Shown: positions 24,920-37,576 of the stretch, piece after piece
Numbering within the stretch: position 1 is the first letter of the stretch
How the letters are laid out: every line of letters begins with the position of its first letter
Assembly: GCF_025602895.1 (NCBI RefSeq)
Contig: NW_026516215.1
Coordinates: forward strand, 496,001 to 560,000
Direction: 5' to 3'
Length of the DNA stretch: 64,000 bases
DNA from: Polychytrium aggregatum
Lineage: Eukaryota > Chytridiomycota > Chytridiomycetes > Polychytriales
Position numbers and translations under genes: made by a program
The notes under the pieces: generated by a model
Databases searched by the model: none
The model's input: the letters and a program-made list of their open reading frames with translations, nothing else
What the model was told of the DNA's origin: nothing

Positions 24920-27900
24920 TCAGAAAAAGTCGGTGCCCCCTGTCACCTCCAGCAGGTCATCCATGATGCGCTCGACCTCGGAGCCGATGCCCTTGGCCAG
25001 CTCGCGCTGGGTGCTCTTGGAAAAACTCGAGTATCGGTAGATCAGATCGCCGTCGAGGATGAACTTGGGGCCCGGCAAGCCAGTGTTGATGCTGCTGGTT
25101 GCCCCGAGATACTGACTCCGAAGCTGGAGTTGCCTGAAACAGCATGGGGCCATGGAGGGCACAGGAGCAACACGGGGCCATGCAGGCGGGTGGATGGGTG
25201 GATGGATAAGTGACTGGGCCAACGAATCAGCAGAGTCGATGCGCAGCGCCGATATGGACAAGTGTCATCGGCGTCATGCGTGGCAGAGGTCTGCCTACCG
25301 GAATCCTCGTGGGTTCAGCGCAGCCGCGTGCTGGATGTTTTGGACCATGCGGCTGTAAAGTGCATACATGCGCTTGTATAGCTTCTCCGAGACGGGCAAG
25401 ACCATGCCGAGGCTGCCATCCAGACTACCTGGAGCCGGAAGAGCAGTGATGTCAGCAACGCGCGGTGGGTTGGTCGGGTCGTTTGCCAATCGTGCGGCAG
25501 GGTGACCCGCGAAACATGCTGGGCTTACCATAGACACTGAGAAATTGGACCGACGGCGTGCCTGTCGGCATTTTGCCTCCAGGAGCCGTTTGCCGACGCA
25601 GACATATCATCTTATCGATGCTGTTGCCGACATGGAACTCGCCCTTGCGAATCAGCTTCTGCCCATTGTACGACTGGATGTCTGTGAGCGCAGGCGTAAG
25701 TATAGGTGTGTGAGCGTAAACCCGAATGGCAAGGAGGCAGCGTCGGTCGTCGGTTGTGATAGCCACCCTGGTGGTCACGCCCAAAGAGTGTCCATCCGCT
25801 CTTTCCCAGCGCCCAATTCCGCATATCATCTTTGCTGGCGACGTACTGTATGGGGCATATGAAAACATGTGCAGATTCTTGTCACCATCCGCCACAAGTA
25901 GAGACAGAAGGTTATCGTTCACCAGGAATGCCGAGCTGTAAACCGAGAGTTTGTTGAAGTCTTTGCCCAGGAGCGCCAGTTTGGGCGGCTCCTCCTGCAT
26001 CGCCAAAACGGATGTGAATCAGCCCATGATCACGAGTAAATATACTCAGTATGCTCTTGGGTGTTCAGAGTGTGTCGCAAATGTCACCGTGGAAGCGGGT
26101 GCTATTATCCAGCAACAGCAACAGAAGCACCGCCTGCATCGTAGCACACAGGCTTACCTGGAATCCAAGGAACCAAACGCTCTTGCTAATGTCGCCCACA
26201 AGGATCAAGTTCTTGACCACCGACACGGTTGTGACGTAGATATTGACGTCAAGGAAGGCAACGCCAACAAGTGATTCGGCATCTTCAAATGAATGGATGA
26301 TGATCTAAAGCAATGTCGCTGTTAGCACAGTAATGCGGCGGATATGGCCAAGCCGTCCATTCGCCACTGCCTCTCTGCGCAGCGAAGGCACGCAGAGTAG
26401 AGGCCGTGATGTTATGAAGGCACGCTGACGCACCTTTGAGCCAATCGCCACCAGCAGATAGCCGCTGATTGCGGAGACTGCCGAGACCGGCGTCTTCTCC
26501 TCATTTTGATACAGAAGCTTCAACTTGTGGTTCGTTTGCGGATTGTCGATCTCGGGCACAACGTCGATAATCTCAAAGACATAGATCTGGCAGTGGTGAT
26601 GCATACTCGCCAAGTCAGCTTGGGCTCGATCCCGCTGGATATCTCGATCCTGCTCGGTGTCATTGTTCTCCCGGATTTTGTGTGTTTGTATCCATCAAAG
26701 ACCCTGCTCATTACTCACCTTTCCTCGAGCCGTCAAATCTTCGCCGCGGAAAGCGCCTGTTCCGACAGCAATGAAGCATTTTCTTCCTGAGGCGGTTTGC
26801 TTGCTTTTCAGCTCAACCGTTTCGACACAGAGGACTTGCTCGTATTCATCAAAGATGTACTTGTCGACCGTCTCCCATGTTACAGGCGACACCAACTCGA
26901 GGCGGTGCGCGGACACTTCGGGGAGGTATCTCATGACATCTGTGGCGACATTGCCGGATGAGTGACAGGATGTGCGGTAACTCCATCCAGGTGGAGCTTG
27001 CAATGGTGCTTGCTGGGTCACATGGCCCAGAGGCTTGGGGCCAGCACTCGACCAAGCTCGATCAGCAGTCGCAACCAAACACACGACTGCCACCGCGGTG
27101 GCCCTCATGTGTCAAAGGACAACTCACCGCGCTCCAGATCAGAGTTACGATTGCCGCCCTCGGTCTCCTCTGCCTCCTCGATCACACCTGCGGCCACGGC
27201 GGCAGCGTGCTGGGCGCGGGAGAGCGCAAAGGGGACCTTGGTTGAGGTTGACATGGCATAGGTCAAAGATGGGTGATGATAGGTGATCTTATGGGCCGTG
27301 CGATGAAGAGAGACCTTGCATACGGGCCACTCGGTATCGAACCGGAACTGCGAAGGGAGTTGCGCGATCTTGACCGAGCCCTGACGTTGGATATTCGGAT
27401 GCGCCAAGCGCGACACTGAGCGTCAGCAGAGTGCCGAACAGCGGGACAGCCCCGCTTCGAAGGGACATCGGTGCTCGACCCTGCACAAGATGCCGTATCT
27501 TACCCCAGAGGTCGCGTACAGGAATCCGTTGTTGATGTTGACGTTGTGGAGCCCAGCAAAGGTCTGTACGGGTCCGTCCATGGCCGCCGGGTGAACTCGC
27601 AACACGTTCTGGCCGATCAAAGGCATCGCAGAGTCCAGTGTCGAGCGGCCTTCCACTCCGTTGATGGCCTCCAGATTGATGCCAGATCCCAGCCGAGTGG
27701 CCACCATAATCCAGCACGGACGCGGCCCGCTCATGAAAACGCCCGAGTACATGCCAGAGTCGGCGTGTCCAATGTCCTCGAACGGCTTGAATAGCTGTTG
27801 TCGAAGAAAGGCCTCGCTCGAGGGTTTGGAGATGGGCTGCAGCTTGTCGCCTTCGCGGTCAACATACGAAGTTGGCTCCCACGATATATGCTCGTGGTGC

Positions 27901-30900
27901 ACGCGAGAAAAACGGGTTGCCAGGCGATTCAGGGCAGCACCATCGTCCGACGCACCGGGTACTGAACTGTCGCCATCGATCGACACATAGTTGAATGCCT
28001 CGTAGATCGCGAGCTCATTGTTGGCCATGCGCAGCTGTCCAAAAAACGATAGCAAATTAGACCGCGGAATCGAGACTACGCCATCATGGAGCACGATGGC
28101 GCTGCGTACAGATAAGCTCAAGCGAGCTCGTTTACGTGGGTCAAGTCGGCAGGGGCAAGTGCGAGGGGGTGGGAGGGCAGTCGATGGGAATGAAGCAGCT
28201 TGCGCGAAATTCACTGCCTCGTGTCGGTCGCATACCAAAAGATAAGGCCGCTTGCGGTTTACTTGCTTTCCAAACGTCGTCAAGACCATCTCCTCGATCT
28301 TGATGGTTGGCGGTGCGGCTGCTGGCGTCCGTGGTCGCTCGCCGCCAGTGACAGGTGGTTGATCAAACACTAGGCCAGGGAGCAAACTGAAGTTGGAGCA
28401 GACGAACCTGGGCTCCAAGCCTGGGACGGTGTAGATCTGGAAGGCAATATCGGATAGGTCGAGTGAGCCGAGAGGTTTTGGCACTCAAATTCGGGAACAT
28501 CGCACCTCAAAGCGAGAGCGAGGCAGCATGATTTGGAATTGGGCTTGGACCAACGGAGAGTTGGGGGCGCGGTCGCAAGGCCACCAAATATGCTCCCGCC
28601 AGAACAAAGAACTGCAATCCAGAGCCAGATCCCGGTCTTGATCTTGACTACGATGCAGGCATCGGAGGGTCGAGTCCGCTCACCTCAAAACTACCGTTGT
28701 CGCGGTAGATCAGACACCAAAACGACTTTTCGTCGCCACGAACAGCCCCGTTCGACCGACTAACATTCTCCTCCGTAACATGTTCCTTGTGCATCTCGAC
28801 ATCAGGGTCGACGTCCGTCGGATCCACGTTCATCAGAATATCGTCGTCCTCCAGCTCCGGGTTATCTTCGTCGAGCTCTTCGGGGACTGGCTCGTCCCCA
28901 TAGAGATTCGAGTCAATCTCGAGGGTGGCACGGGAGCCCTTTTGTCTTGCGCTTGACGGTCGAGGTTGCGCCGCGGCCCTCGATCGCATGCTCCGGCGGA
29001 GGTCGCGTCGAGCAGCCTTGACTGTCTGCAGGAGACGGCCGCCGCAGCCATCGAGATACAAGGTGCAACAAGTCACACCAAGGCCCGTGAGGGAGCCACA
29101 GAGCTGGAGAGTCTTCGACAGCTCATTCACTTGGTAGAGCGCCATATTTCCGCGGTTGTTCAGCACCGCAATATACGGATCAAGGATTTTGGCAAAGATG
29201 ATCCGGGTGCCGGAGGTCGAGATGGTCGTTTCGGCGACCAGTCGGGCAGCTGTGAACCCTCGAATGGATCAGAAATCGCCCGGTACCGCCACAAAATGAC
29301 GCCACAAATGACGCCATGCGATTGCTTCGGCTGGACTTACTGTCGTCCAGCAGCAGAATGCCACCAGGGTAGACTTGAACAATCAGGGTTTCTTCCAGTA
29401 CAGATCCAGCGACAACAGTGGCGCCGCTGCGATAGAAGGCGCCTGAGTCAACCTCCTGAATTTCATCACCGGTCTCCAAGATCTATACGGAGAAGAAGGA
29501 CATCCTTAGCAAGCGCGGAGCAGCAGCAGCAGCAGCCCTATCCGCAGTAGAGATTTGGCCATGTCACACTTTCTTTGAAAACAGCGGCGATAGTTGCAAG
29601 CCCCTCCCATGCACCGGTACCCGGGCTGCACGCTGCCAGCAGAAATGACACTTACCGTTGTCGAGTGGGCCCGCGATAGCACCAAGTAGCGGTGATAGCC
29701 CTCGTGCTCCAAGCCGGGCAGTCCCGCTTGCCCCCCGTCAAACCGGAACTCGTTTCGAGCAGCTCGAAGCTTGTGGGAGAGCTTGATTGTCCACATGTCA
29801 ATCACCCCGGGGATTTCAAACGAGCCCAGGACTTGCGGTCGCAAGTTGCGCTGGAGCACCGCGAGGGAGCCCGTTGCCACCTCGCCGACGCAGGCTACAA
29901 TCTCCATGTTGCTCTTGGAGGGATCCGGTGAGTACTCTGGAATACTGGAGCCAACGGGCGCGCCTACGGCCATACTCCGGATCGGTCCGCCACAGACTAG
30001 CGAATCACACACTCGGAATGAATACTTGACGTTGGTCTCGTTCGAGGAGGCCTCGGTGCCGAAAGCAGCATCTTCGCTTTTGGCCTTGGCATCGGCTTTG
30101 TACGTCTCGCCATAGAGCTCCATTTCAAGATCGTCAATGTCTTCCCGATCGCCATTCAGCGTCGCCGCAGACCCGCTTGCTGCGAGCGAGTCGGGATTGT
30201 CTGTCAGCATCGACGACTCCCAGTACTGAATCAGCATCGCGTCCGTGACTCGACTCGCGATAAAGATGTATCCAAACTCTCGCCCCGAGATCTGGAAGCC
30301 GCCTCCGGTGACCGAAGAAACGAATGTCGGGCGAGACTCAATTCCACCGATGCGAATGCCGCACACGGGCATGGTCGATCGCAGCCCGACCCTCTCGATT
30401 CGAAATCGCTTGACGCCGCTTCTCTTTCGCTTCCAGCCGCGGCCGGCGTCTTCTTGTCCTTCAAGGTGAATGATGAGCATCTCGCCCGACCTCAGCACCA
30501 ACAGCAGTGTATCGGGGTTGAGGAAGAACGGAGAGCAGCCATCGAGTGCAGCGCCGAGGTGCTTGTAGTCCGTGCACAAAGCCGGGGTGTACAGCGGGTT
30601 GCCTCGCGATCCCTGCTCGCCGAGCTCGCCTTGAGGCCCGGATGAAAAGGCGGACTCGATGCCATAGTATGGGTTCACAGCCACGGCGACACCAGGCACG
30701 GAGGTCTGGTCGACATGCAGGACCGAGTTGGGCGAAAATATCATGATGCCGCCCACTGGACTGGGAGCACCCATGAGCTTGAAGCAGTTGTAGGGCAGAT
30801 TCTGGACAGTGTAGAGGATCGGATAGCTTTTCTGCACGATATCCAGTGAGACGACGCTCAGAGACTTGGTATCGCGGCGATTGGCAAGACGACTGATCGT

Positions 30901-32497
30901 CGAGCAAGAGGCTGGTTAGAGCGGCGTCACGACAGGGCATATGCCCAGATGCAGTCGATGCCTGCACGAGAGCGAGGCAATCAGCGCCGATACAGTACCC
31001 TGTCCATGTTTGCGTGGTCTCGTACAGAATCGCCAGCGTCGGCTCCAGGAATCCGTGCAAGAAAACAATGTCGACGACGTTGCGGATCTTGGTATCGATG
31101 GCCGACAGAGAGATAACAAAGCTCGACTGATACGGCAGGCGCTTGCTGCAGGAGCGTCCCAATCGATGGTCAATTGAAGATCGAGCCCTCAGTCATATAG
31201 CATCAAGAGCGTCGGTCTGGTTGACATGAGCCAGCCCAAACAGACCCGCTCCGAAAGGTGCCGCCATACCTTGTCGGATCCAGATCATCCGTGTTGGCGC
31301 CGTCGTTTCGCAGTGGCAGGATGGCGAGTCGATCGTTGTAAAAATTCAGGACAGCGCATCTATGCTCTGGATCGACCCGGATCTCTGGAACCCACTTGTC
31401 CGTGAGCGATTCTTTCTGTCGGCCCAACGGAAAGGCGTTAGGAAGTCGTGTCGGGATGCCAGATCGACCAGGCTGATGGCTGGATCGACCAAACTGATGG
31501 CTGGATCGACCAAACTGATGGCTGATCACCAGACAGAGTATTTACCTTGAACTCCTCCCGTTCATAGTAGTGGATCGATACCGTCACGATGTTGGATGTG
31601 GCCCGACAGTACTCGATCAACGACATCTGGGTCGTCGAGAGAAAACGCTCCATAAGCTTTGAAGGAGATCTGCACGATCGCCTCGTCGAGAATCGCTCGG
31701 TGCTGGATACCGAGATCACCAAGACGCACACCCAGCTGCGTGTACAAGCAAACGACGACGGCTGAAGCGAGCAGCGCAGACACCTCTATACCTTGGCATC
31801 TCGGAAACTCAGGAGCAGACTGTCCATGCCTTCGAGCCCGACCAAAGTCGAGGTCCGGACAGCCGCAACCGAGGTGATGAGGCCATGGAGCTTGAACTCA
31901 CGCAATAGTTCGAGGCGGGCAATCTTCTTGGGCCGGTTGCGGTTCGTAAATTCGTTCTCCGTGATCAGCTTTGGAAAAGCCATTTCCTGAAGCGAGCAGA
32001 AGCACCAGGCGTGTGAGCAGCGACAGGTCAGGATCGATTTTGAAGCAACATATGGGCCAAGTTTGATCGGGCCATTGCCGAACTGTTTGGGTCAGCGACG
32101 GCATTGGACGAGACCAAGAAGGGAATCGGTGCATTGCCGATCTGACGGCCACTAGCTCCGTTGGGCGACCCATGCGTGCCGGTATGGATCAGGGCCGTTA
32201 TATATACGGCTTGCCCTGGCACAACATCGAGACCCGGCGTCGAACGCAGCAGAGAGAATCAGAGAGACTGACTTGGTCGACATCAAAGTCCTCCAGATCG
32301 GCCTCGGCGTCGGCTTCGGCGTCGATGGTATACGACTCGGGGGCGTCTTCTTCGGAGACGATGTAGATCTGCAAGACATTGGCCCGGGTGACGATCAGAT
32401 TGACCACGTCGGCGGCCGTGAACCGAGCCTCGATGCAGTTGTCGATGCTCGTCGGGGCCATCAGCTCCTTGTGCAGAGCAAACATGGACGACGACAT
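24920..32497 (-). CDS. CFT1: CPSF160/Cft1, cleavage and polyadenylation factor large subunit
   Basis: Eighteen minus-strand exons: 32497-32273, 31986-31792, 31626-31546, 31415-31270, 31145-30999, 30892-29656, 29482-29341, 29249-28684, 28436-28236, 28034-27504, 27380-27128, 26939-26719, 26586-26434, 26304-26158, 25994-25847, 25681-25529, 25428-25299, 25133-24920; 1629 aa. Phases close throughout. Conserved CPSF1 blocks appear in order: MDSLLLSFRDAK, VVDIVFLHGFLEPTLAILYE, YPILYTVQNLPYNCFKLMG, FWCLIYRDNGSFE, MYSGVFMSGPRPCWIM, AAMDGPVQTFAGLHNVN, ELVSPVTWETVDKY, YVFEIIDVVPEI, GEFHVGNSIDKMICLRR, and the typical end FILDGDLIYRY... RIMDDLLEVTG. It is the beta-propeller scaffold that organises recognition of AAUAAA in the 3'-end processing machine. 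The first donor (GTCAGT at 32272) is unusual and the start could also be the internal Met at 32485. Confidence 0.95.
31461..31523. repeat. 21-bp minisatellite in CFT1 intron 3
   Basis: Three nearly identical copies of a unit beginning GGATCGACCAAACTGATGGC, confined to one intron of CFT1. Confidence 0.9.
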
Positions 32498-32735
32498 GCT
32501 GCCAGTGCTCTGAGGCAAGATACGTCGGCGGTGGGGAGGACGGGGGTGTCTGTGGGCGGCTTGATCGGCCGATGCAGCGAAAGAGGGAGGCCAGCGAGGT
32601 TGCAAACGGGCCTGGCTGCACTTGACAGCACAGATCCAGCCGCGACCGCCCCCTCCCTCGCTCGCCCGCTCAAGCTTTCGCTGCATCCAGCCCGATCTCC
32701 CTGGCCAAGCCAAGCCGCACTGCATCGCATCCAGC
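32498..32735. promoter_or_regulatory. shared divergent promoter region, CFT1 / PKR1
   Basis: The two start codons are 238 bp apart and point away from each other, so both promoters must lie here or in the 5' leaders. No TATA-like element stands out. Open frames reading into this region from both genes are leader artefacts. Confidence 0.4.
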
Positions 32736-33346
32736 ATGTCCAGCGACCATCAGGACAAGCTCGTCAAGGCCGACTCGGCTGCCTTTGTCGAGTCCGACGC
32801 CGTCGCTGATCTCGACTACGACGACGACCACGATCATTCCGGCCACGATGACGATGAGGACGGCGATGAAATCCAAGCCCCTGCCGATGACGATGAGACC
32901 CAGGAGGACGCCGAAGATGCCAAGCCGAACCAGCAGCCCATCACCCTGGCCGAAGAGATCATTGACTCGATCCTCAATCCGGGAATCAAGGGCCGGGTAG
33001 CCGCCATGATGAACCTGTCCTTTGCCTTCCTGATCCTCTCGCTCATCGTCCTGGCCGTCCTCACCGGCGGAAACATCCATGTGCTGATCCTCATTGTCAT
33101 TTCCGCTTGTTTGTTTGCCAGTCTGCAGTGGTGGGTTTTCGTGCTGCTCCACAAAAAGCTCGGTTCATGTCCACATCTCATATTCGCCGATCTGACACCC
33201 AGCTCGAACTATTCTGCGTCTGGATTGACCCTCCGTCCCACAGGTTCCTCTACGAGCTGTCCAAAGGCCCTCCTCTTCTTACCAACGAAGAGCTCAAGAA
33301 GCAAAACGACGAGTACCAAGCCAGCTTGAGCAAGAAAACCAACTAG
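32736..33346 (+). CDS. PKR1: Pkr1-type V-ATPase assembly factor
   Basis: Two exons, 32736-33130 and 33244-33346, 165 aa; the intron splits the Trp codon of QWFLYEL (donor GTGGGT, phase 2). An acidic Asp/His-rich N-terminus (about residues 25-65) is followed by the Pkr1 core: IIDSILNPG, a first hydrophobic helix LSFAFLILSLIVLAVLTGG, NIHVLILIVIS and a second helix, then WFLYELSKGPP. The spacing ES/DS-ILxPG, two helices, NIH, W-F-x-x-EL is that of yeast Pkr1, an ER membrane protein needed to assemble the V0 sector. A charged, lysine-rich tail ends KKTN. Divergent from CFT1. Confidence 0.88.
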
Positions 33347-33802
33347 CACCACAACTACGAGCCGGGGCAATTTTGGCAACAGGGCAATACATACCGTTGT
33401 TCGGAACGAAACGGAACAGCGCCCATCTGTGTTCCTTCATGCCAACCACTGCCGTCAGCACAGTGATCTGTAAGCCACAGTGTGCAGGCCGTGTGATTGT
33501 TTTTGGTCAATGTTGTTGGAGCACAGTCTTGAATCCACAGTCGTTCTCCTGTGACAGTGATGCCGAGATCGCATTCCGGGTAGTATTGTATGCTCGAGAG
33601 CCAACCCCTGTCGACCAGATGCCAGAGTCGGGCGCCATAACCTACATGCCATGGATCAAAATATGGCATCGCAGTGCAGAGGTGCAGAATCAAGGGTGCT
33701 GCGTTTGGCCGTGGTGGGTGAATGAATGGGTGTGTATTCAAGACCCAGAAAAAAGTCACCCTCCGCGCTCAGGAACGGGCCACGTTTCGGGTTGATCGCT
33801 CC
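33347..33802. other. convergent spacer filled mostly by dispersed repeat copy D
   Basis: Lies between the PKR1 stop and the cyclin stop. Nearly all of it is copy D of the dispersed repeat; no gene is supported. Confidence 0.6.
33405..33788 (-). mobile_element. dispersed inverted-terminus repeat, copy D (longest)
   Basis: Read on the minus strand it begins GAAACGTGGCCCGTTCC and ends GCGCTGTTCCGTTTCG, an imperfect terminal inverted repeat. Internal landmarks in order are TTTTTTCTGGGTCTTGAATA (followed by CACACCC), then about 190 bp not seen in the other copies, GGATTCAAGACTGTGCTCC, AAAACAATCACACGGCCTGC, and GGCTTACAGATCACTG. The two TTGAATACAC-like words are inverted relative to each other and form a subterminal stem. 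The element starts 15 bp beyond the stop codon of the cyclin gene. Confidence 0.6.
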
Positions 33803-36379
33803 TTAGTCCGGTTTCTGGAATATGTACGAGGTGATCATGCGTCCGAACCGATTCAGGATGGTTGCGCTTCGGTCATGGGATCCGTCCTCGTCATCGAGCT
33901 CCGGAAATAGTGGATGATGCCCGATTGACTCGCAGTCATGCACCCAGCCTGGGTAGTCGAGATTCAGAGCATCGATCAGCCCGCACTCGAGCCTCCGCTG
34001 CTCGTCCATGAAAAGGCCGCTCTTTGAGTAAGTTCCATGGAACGGGACAGTCTCGGCCTGGAGAGCAAAAGCAGGTGCCGGCGGACGCTTGCCATCGACA
34101 TGTCCTGATACCCCTGATAGACTCCAGTCCATCAGGTCGCTCTGACTATCAATGATCGTGCTTGACGAGGACTTGTGTAGACACAGTGGATGTGGCTTTG
34201 GCGAGACCATGGTCGGCATCATGATGTGAGCAATATCTTGCTTCAGCTGGCCCGGAAGGTTGATCGGAATGGGTACCGCTGGCTCGGCTGTTCTTGAAAT
34301 GACAAATCTGCTTGAGCTGTCTGAGCTACTAGCACTGCTGGATATCGGCAGGACTATAGCCTGGTTGGTTGCTGAGAGCTCGCGCTCTGGGCAACGGATC
34401 TCGAGACTTGCTGGAGCCACCAATGTTGTCGGTGGCATGGTTTCCCACGCAGGCTTCATGGAAGTGACATGGGAATGCCCGGTGCGATCACGGCTGCTGT
34501 GGCCACCTGGAGCACTGGCTTGTTCCTCTTGAGTCAGCGGAATATCGACAAACGGATGGACGCTTGAATGGAAAGCATCCGGGGTTATGGCATCCGTGTG
34601 AGTGGCAAAGCCGCGAGGACCGACCGAGGAGCAAAATCCAGGGACCTCAAGGGCAGCAGACGGTGGATAGATACATCCCATAGACTCCAATCGCGACGTG
34701 GCATTTGAACCAGTGATTTCGATGCGATGAGGGTCACTGCCACTGAATCCTTGCGGCGTCGCGTAGGCCAGCGAGAAGGCATACCGGCAAGGATCGACAA
34801 GCTCGGCGGAGCACGGCGCCGGCTGCAGCGATCGCTGTGGAAGCTGTGGAAGCTGCGAGGGATGCAGCGGTGGCGGGTGCTGCAGATGCTGTGGATGCTG
34901 CAGATGCTGTGGATGCTGTGGATGCTGTGGATGCTGGGAAGGCTGGGAAGGTTGCAGCTGCTGAGGGTGTTGTAGAGGCTGATCGATTCGATAGGAGGAG
35001 GTCCAGCGCGGGGGCTGCGGATAGCCACTTTCGGCGCCGAATCGGTGGCCCGAGTCGGGCTGGGGAGCACGGAGAGCAGGCCGGATCGACGGGCGGTGAT
35101 GGTCCGCCAAGTGTCCGCCCAGGAGGCGATGGCGATCCAACCAGTCCCTTGGGCCGCCAGAACCTGAACCGAGATCAGCTTCGAGCCAGTTATCCCAGAG
35201 ATAAAGCAGATGCCCGGTGGGTCTGCCTCCCTTCGAGTCCGAGTACTCTTGCTCATCGCAGAGCAGCAGCTCGTAGTAGAAGCCCTCTGCCGACATTCCG
35301 ACCCAGTTGCCAACGTAGGTCAAAAAAGCCAGCCACTCCTTGCGCTTGATGTACAGGCGGTAATCCATGTAGCCCATGAACTCAACCTCCATGGCGTTGA
35401 CATCCTCGAATGTGAACAGCCCGGATGAGACGGATGCCCAGGCCCTGTTGTCGAAGGTGTCGTCGGTGAGGTATTTGGCGGCTGCTATCAGCGCCGCTAG
35501 CAGAAGCCGGTGGCCCGAGACGAAGGAGCCTGTGCAATGCGGGTATTTGTCCTTGAGCCGCTTGAGATACAGCAGTGCCGTGAGGTGCACCGTCAGTGAC
35601 AGATGTGTGCGGTTGAGGATGTGAAGCAGGAAGGCTTGTCGGGTGGGAACGTTGATGTCTGTGATTTTTGGAGAGCTGTAGTTCAGCAGTCGGCCCATGA
35701 ACCTGTCGGTATATTCTGGAAAGATGCGGGAATTCGTGAGGAGCGTGGTTCGATGCAGACGCCTGGCCAACCAAATGCCTGGCCAAGGAGGAGCAGGACA
35801 AACTGGGGAGCGATGCAATTGTTTCGATTTGATTCAGCAGCATCGGCCTTGCCCAGGGTACCCGACACCACAGCCAAGATCTCGTAGACATGAGAAGCAC
35901 AACGGACCATGTCTCAAAGAAGTCGAGTGTGCGCGGATCGGTAACGGAGGCCGGAAGTGCTCGGATCAAAGCACAGCCAACTCGGCCGGGAGACGAGGTC
36001 GTTGGTGGACATCACGGCAACCCGATCCACCGTGCTTACCAACAAGACTCATCCGCAGTTGCTTGGGATCGGCTTGGGGCCTTGGCAGAATCGACTGGGC
36101 TGACTCGCTGCGCGGATCTGTTCTCGGCATGATGGATACGTCGCGTGGCTTTCGATACCGAGCGTTGTCCCGCTGGTGGGAGTCCGAGACCATTCCGCCC
36201 CAGGTCGGCAGATTCTGGCTTGAGACGTAGAGCGGCGGAGGATGGGTCCTCTGAGGCAAATGCCGGGCCGAAGTCGAGAAGGTCGTCTTGTAGTGGTATA
36301 GCCCTTTGAAGCTCTGGGGCGGAGCATCGTATGCGAGCGACAGCTCTCGCGGAGTCTGGTAGGCCTCGGATTGCATCAT
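33803..36379 (-). CDS. Pho80-type (Pcl-like) cyclin
   Basis: Three minus-strand exons, 36379-36040, 35912-35862 and 35715-33803, 767 aa, phases 1,1. The cyclin box lies at about residues 115-250: DMVRCASHVYEIL, then YTDRFMGRLLNYS, TRQAFLLHILNRTHLS, LHLTALLYLKRLKDKYP-like helix, SGHRLLLAALIAAAKYLTDD, WASVSSGLFTFEDVNAMEVE and FMGYMDYRLYIKRKEW. This is the PHO80-cyclin pattern (HRLLLAALIxAxKYL, NxMExEFL). Such cyclins activate Pho85/CDK5-class kinases in phosphate, cell-cycle and polarity control. The remaining 500 residues are disordered and include a (QHP)n-like tract. The N-terminal exon choice rests on phase and on avoiding a stop; the acceptor at 35913 is less certain. Confidence 0.82.
34861..34940. 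repeat. 9-bp coding minisatellite in the cyclin gene
   Basis: Imperfect units of GATGCTGTG/GATGCTGCA on the plus strand, read on the minus strand as repeated Gln-His-Pro or Gln-His-Leu codons in the disordered part of the cyclin. Confidence 0.9.
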
Positions 36380-37576
36380 TGGCTCGTGGAAAGGCAGCTG
36401 GGCGGCGGCTGGATGGGCTCGGCGGCAGGTTGATGGGAGCAGAGCAGCCGGCGCAGCTCCCAGGGCAAGACGATGGAGACGGCGTCGACGATAAGAGGCG
36501 GCGAATAGCCCGAAGCCAATACACGATTCATATGACCTTTGTAATAGAGGAGAGCAAAAGCGAGAGCAAGCAGTGGGTGGAACTGCTGATTGGAATATCG
36601 CTTCCCGCTTAAAACTCCTCGAGACGCGGGGGCGACAGCACGGCCGGGGCCATTGAAGTGGAGGGAAGCGGCTGCCAGGATTCCAATTGCCCGCTGCAAT
36701 AGAGGCATGTGGCCGGTCGTGAGAAAGTGAGAAAGAGCGGCAAAGCCAGACCAGATGACATCAGTGGTCTGCCAGCAGGGATCGTTGGCCGTGCGAATCA
36801 CAGCGCCAGCACGGATCCCGGACGATGAAGTCAGCGCATGCGAGCACGATGGCGGTCGGGGAGGGAGCGGATCGAGCGAGGCCGATCGGATTGCGATGCA
36901 AGCAGTGCAGGCGATGTAATCAACGTCGGCGATGGGCGAGAATGGGTGGCCGAGGCAGTCAATGTCCTGGCCCAGAGACCACCGCCAGACCAACTCCGGG
37001 ACAAAGCGTCGACCCTCTCAATCACATCCCAGCAGCATCTCAGCAGCATCCCGGCAGTGTCTCCGGTGTCAACAACGATCGCAACGGAGATGGGTCTGCC
37101 TATCAGCCAAGCAGTTGCCTGGGCACCACCGGCTATATTGGCATGCCTTGGCAGCCGACTCGGTATTAATCGACAGGCCATCCTTGCTGCAGCAAACCGC
37201 TCTGTGGTTGCGACGAGCAGTTCATTCAAGGTGGATACATTCGTCTCGGGCGGCGACACAGCAAGGCCATCAAGCACAGCGATTCAAGTCATGCCTATCC
37301 CCGCACAGCGATTCGACGAATGCACTGCACCCTGTGGCAGCCCGCGGTCGAGGCATGCTCGTCAGCACCTCTTCCCACGGCATCAGCGCCAGGGATCCCC
37401 AAGCGGCTGTGTCGACTACAACATCCACAGTACGATCGGCGATCGATATCCAAGGACGATCGATGTCCCCGGACAATCAGTATCCCCAGGACGATCGAGG
37501 CCCGGGGCGAGCCAGATCGAGGATGCCCGCCCTTGCCGGCTCCCAGCGGGCGCACTGACCAGCCTGCCCGCCCGGT
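36380..37576. other. 1.2-kb stretch without a supported gene
   Basis: Lies between the cyclin start and the F-box gene stop (both minus). Long ORFs exist on both strands (36376-36993 minus, 36838-37791 plus) but they contradict each other, show no family signature, and the plus one runs antisense through the F-box gene. ATCGAT/GATCGA words are frequent at 37430-37500. It is probably the cyclin promoter and leader plus the F-box 3' end. Confidence 0.45.

Noticed and set aside
36376-36993. 205-codon minus-strand ORF with hydrophobic segments
   Set aside because: Ends exactly at the cyclin start codon and has no homology or splice partner; treated as cyclin leader.
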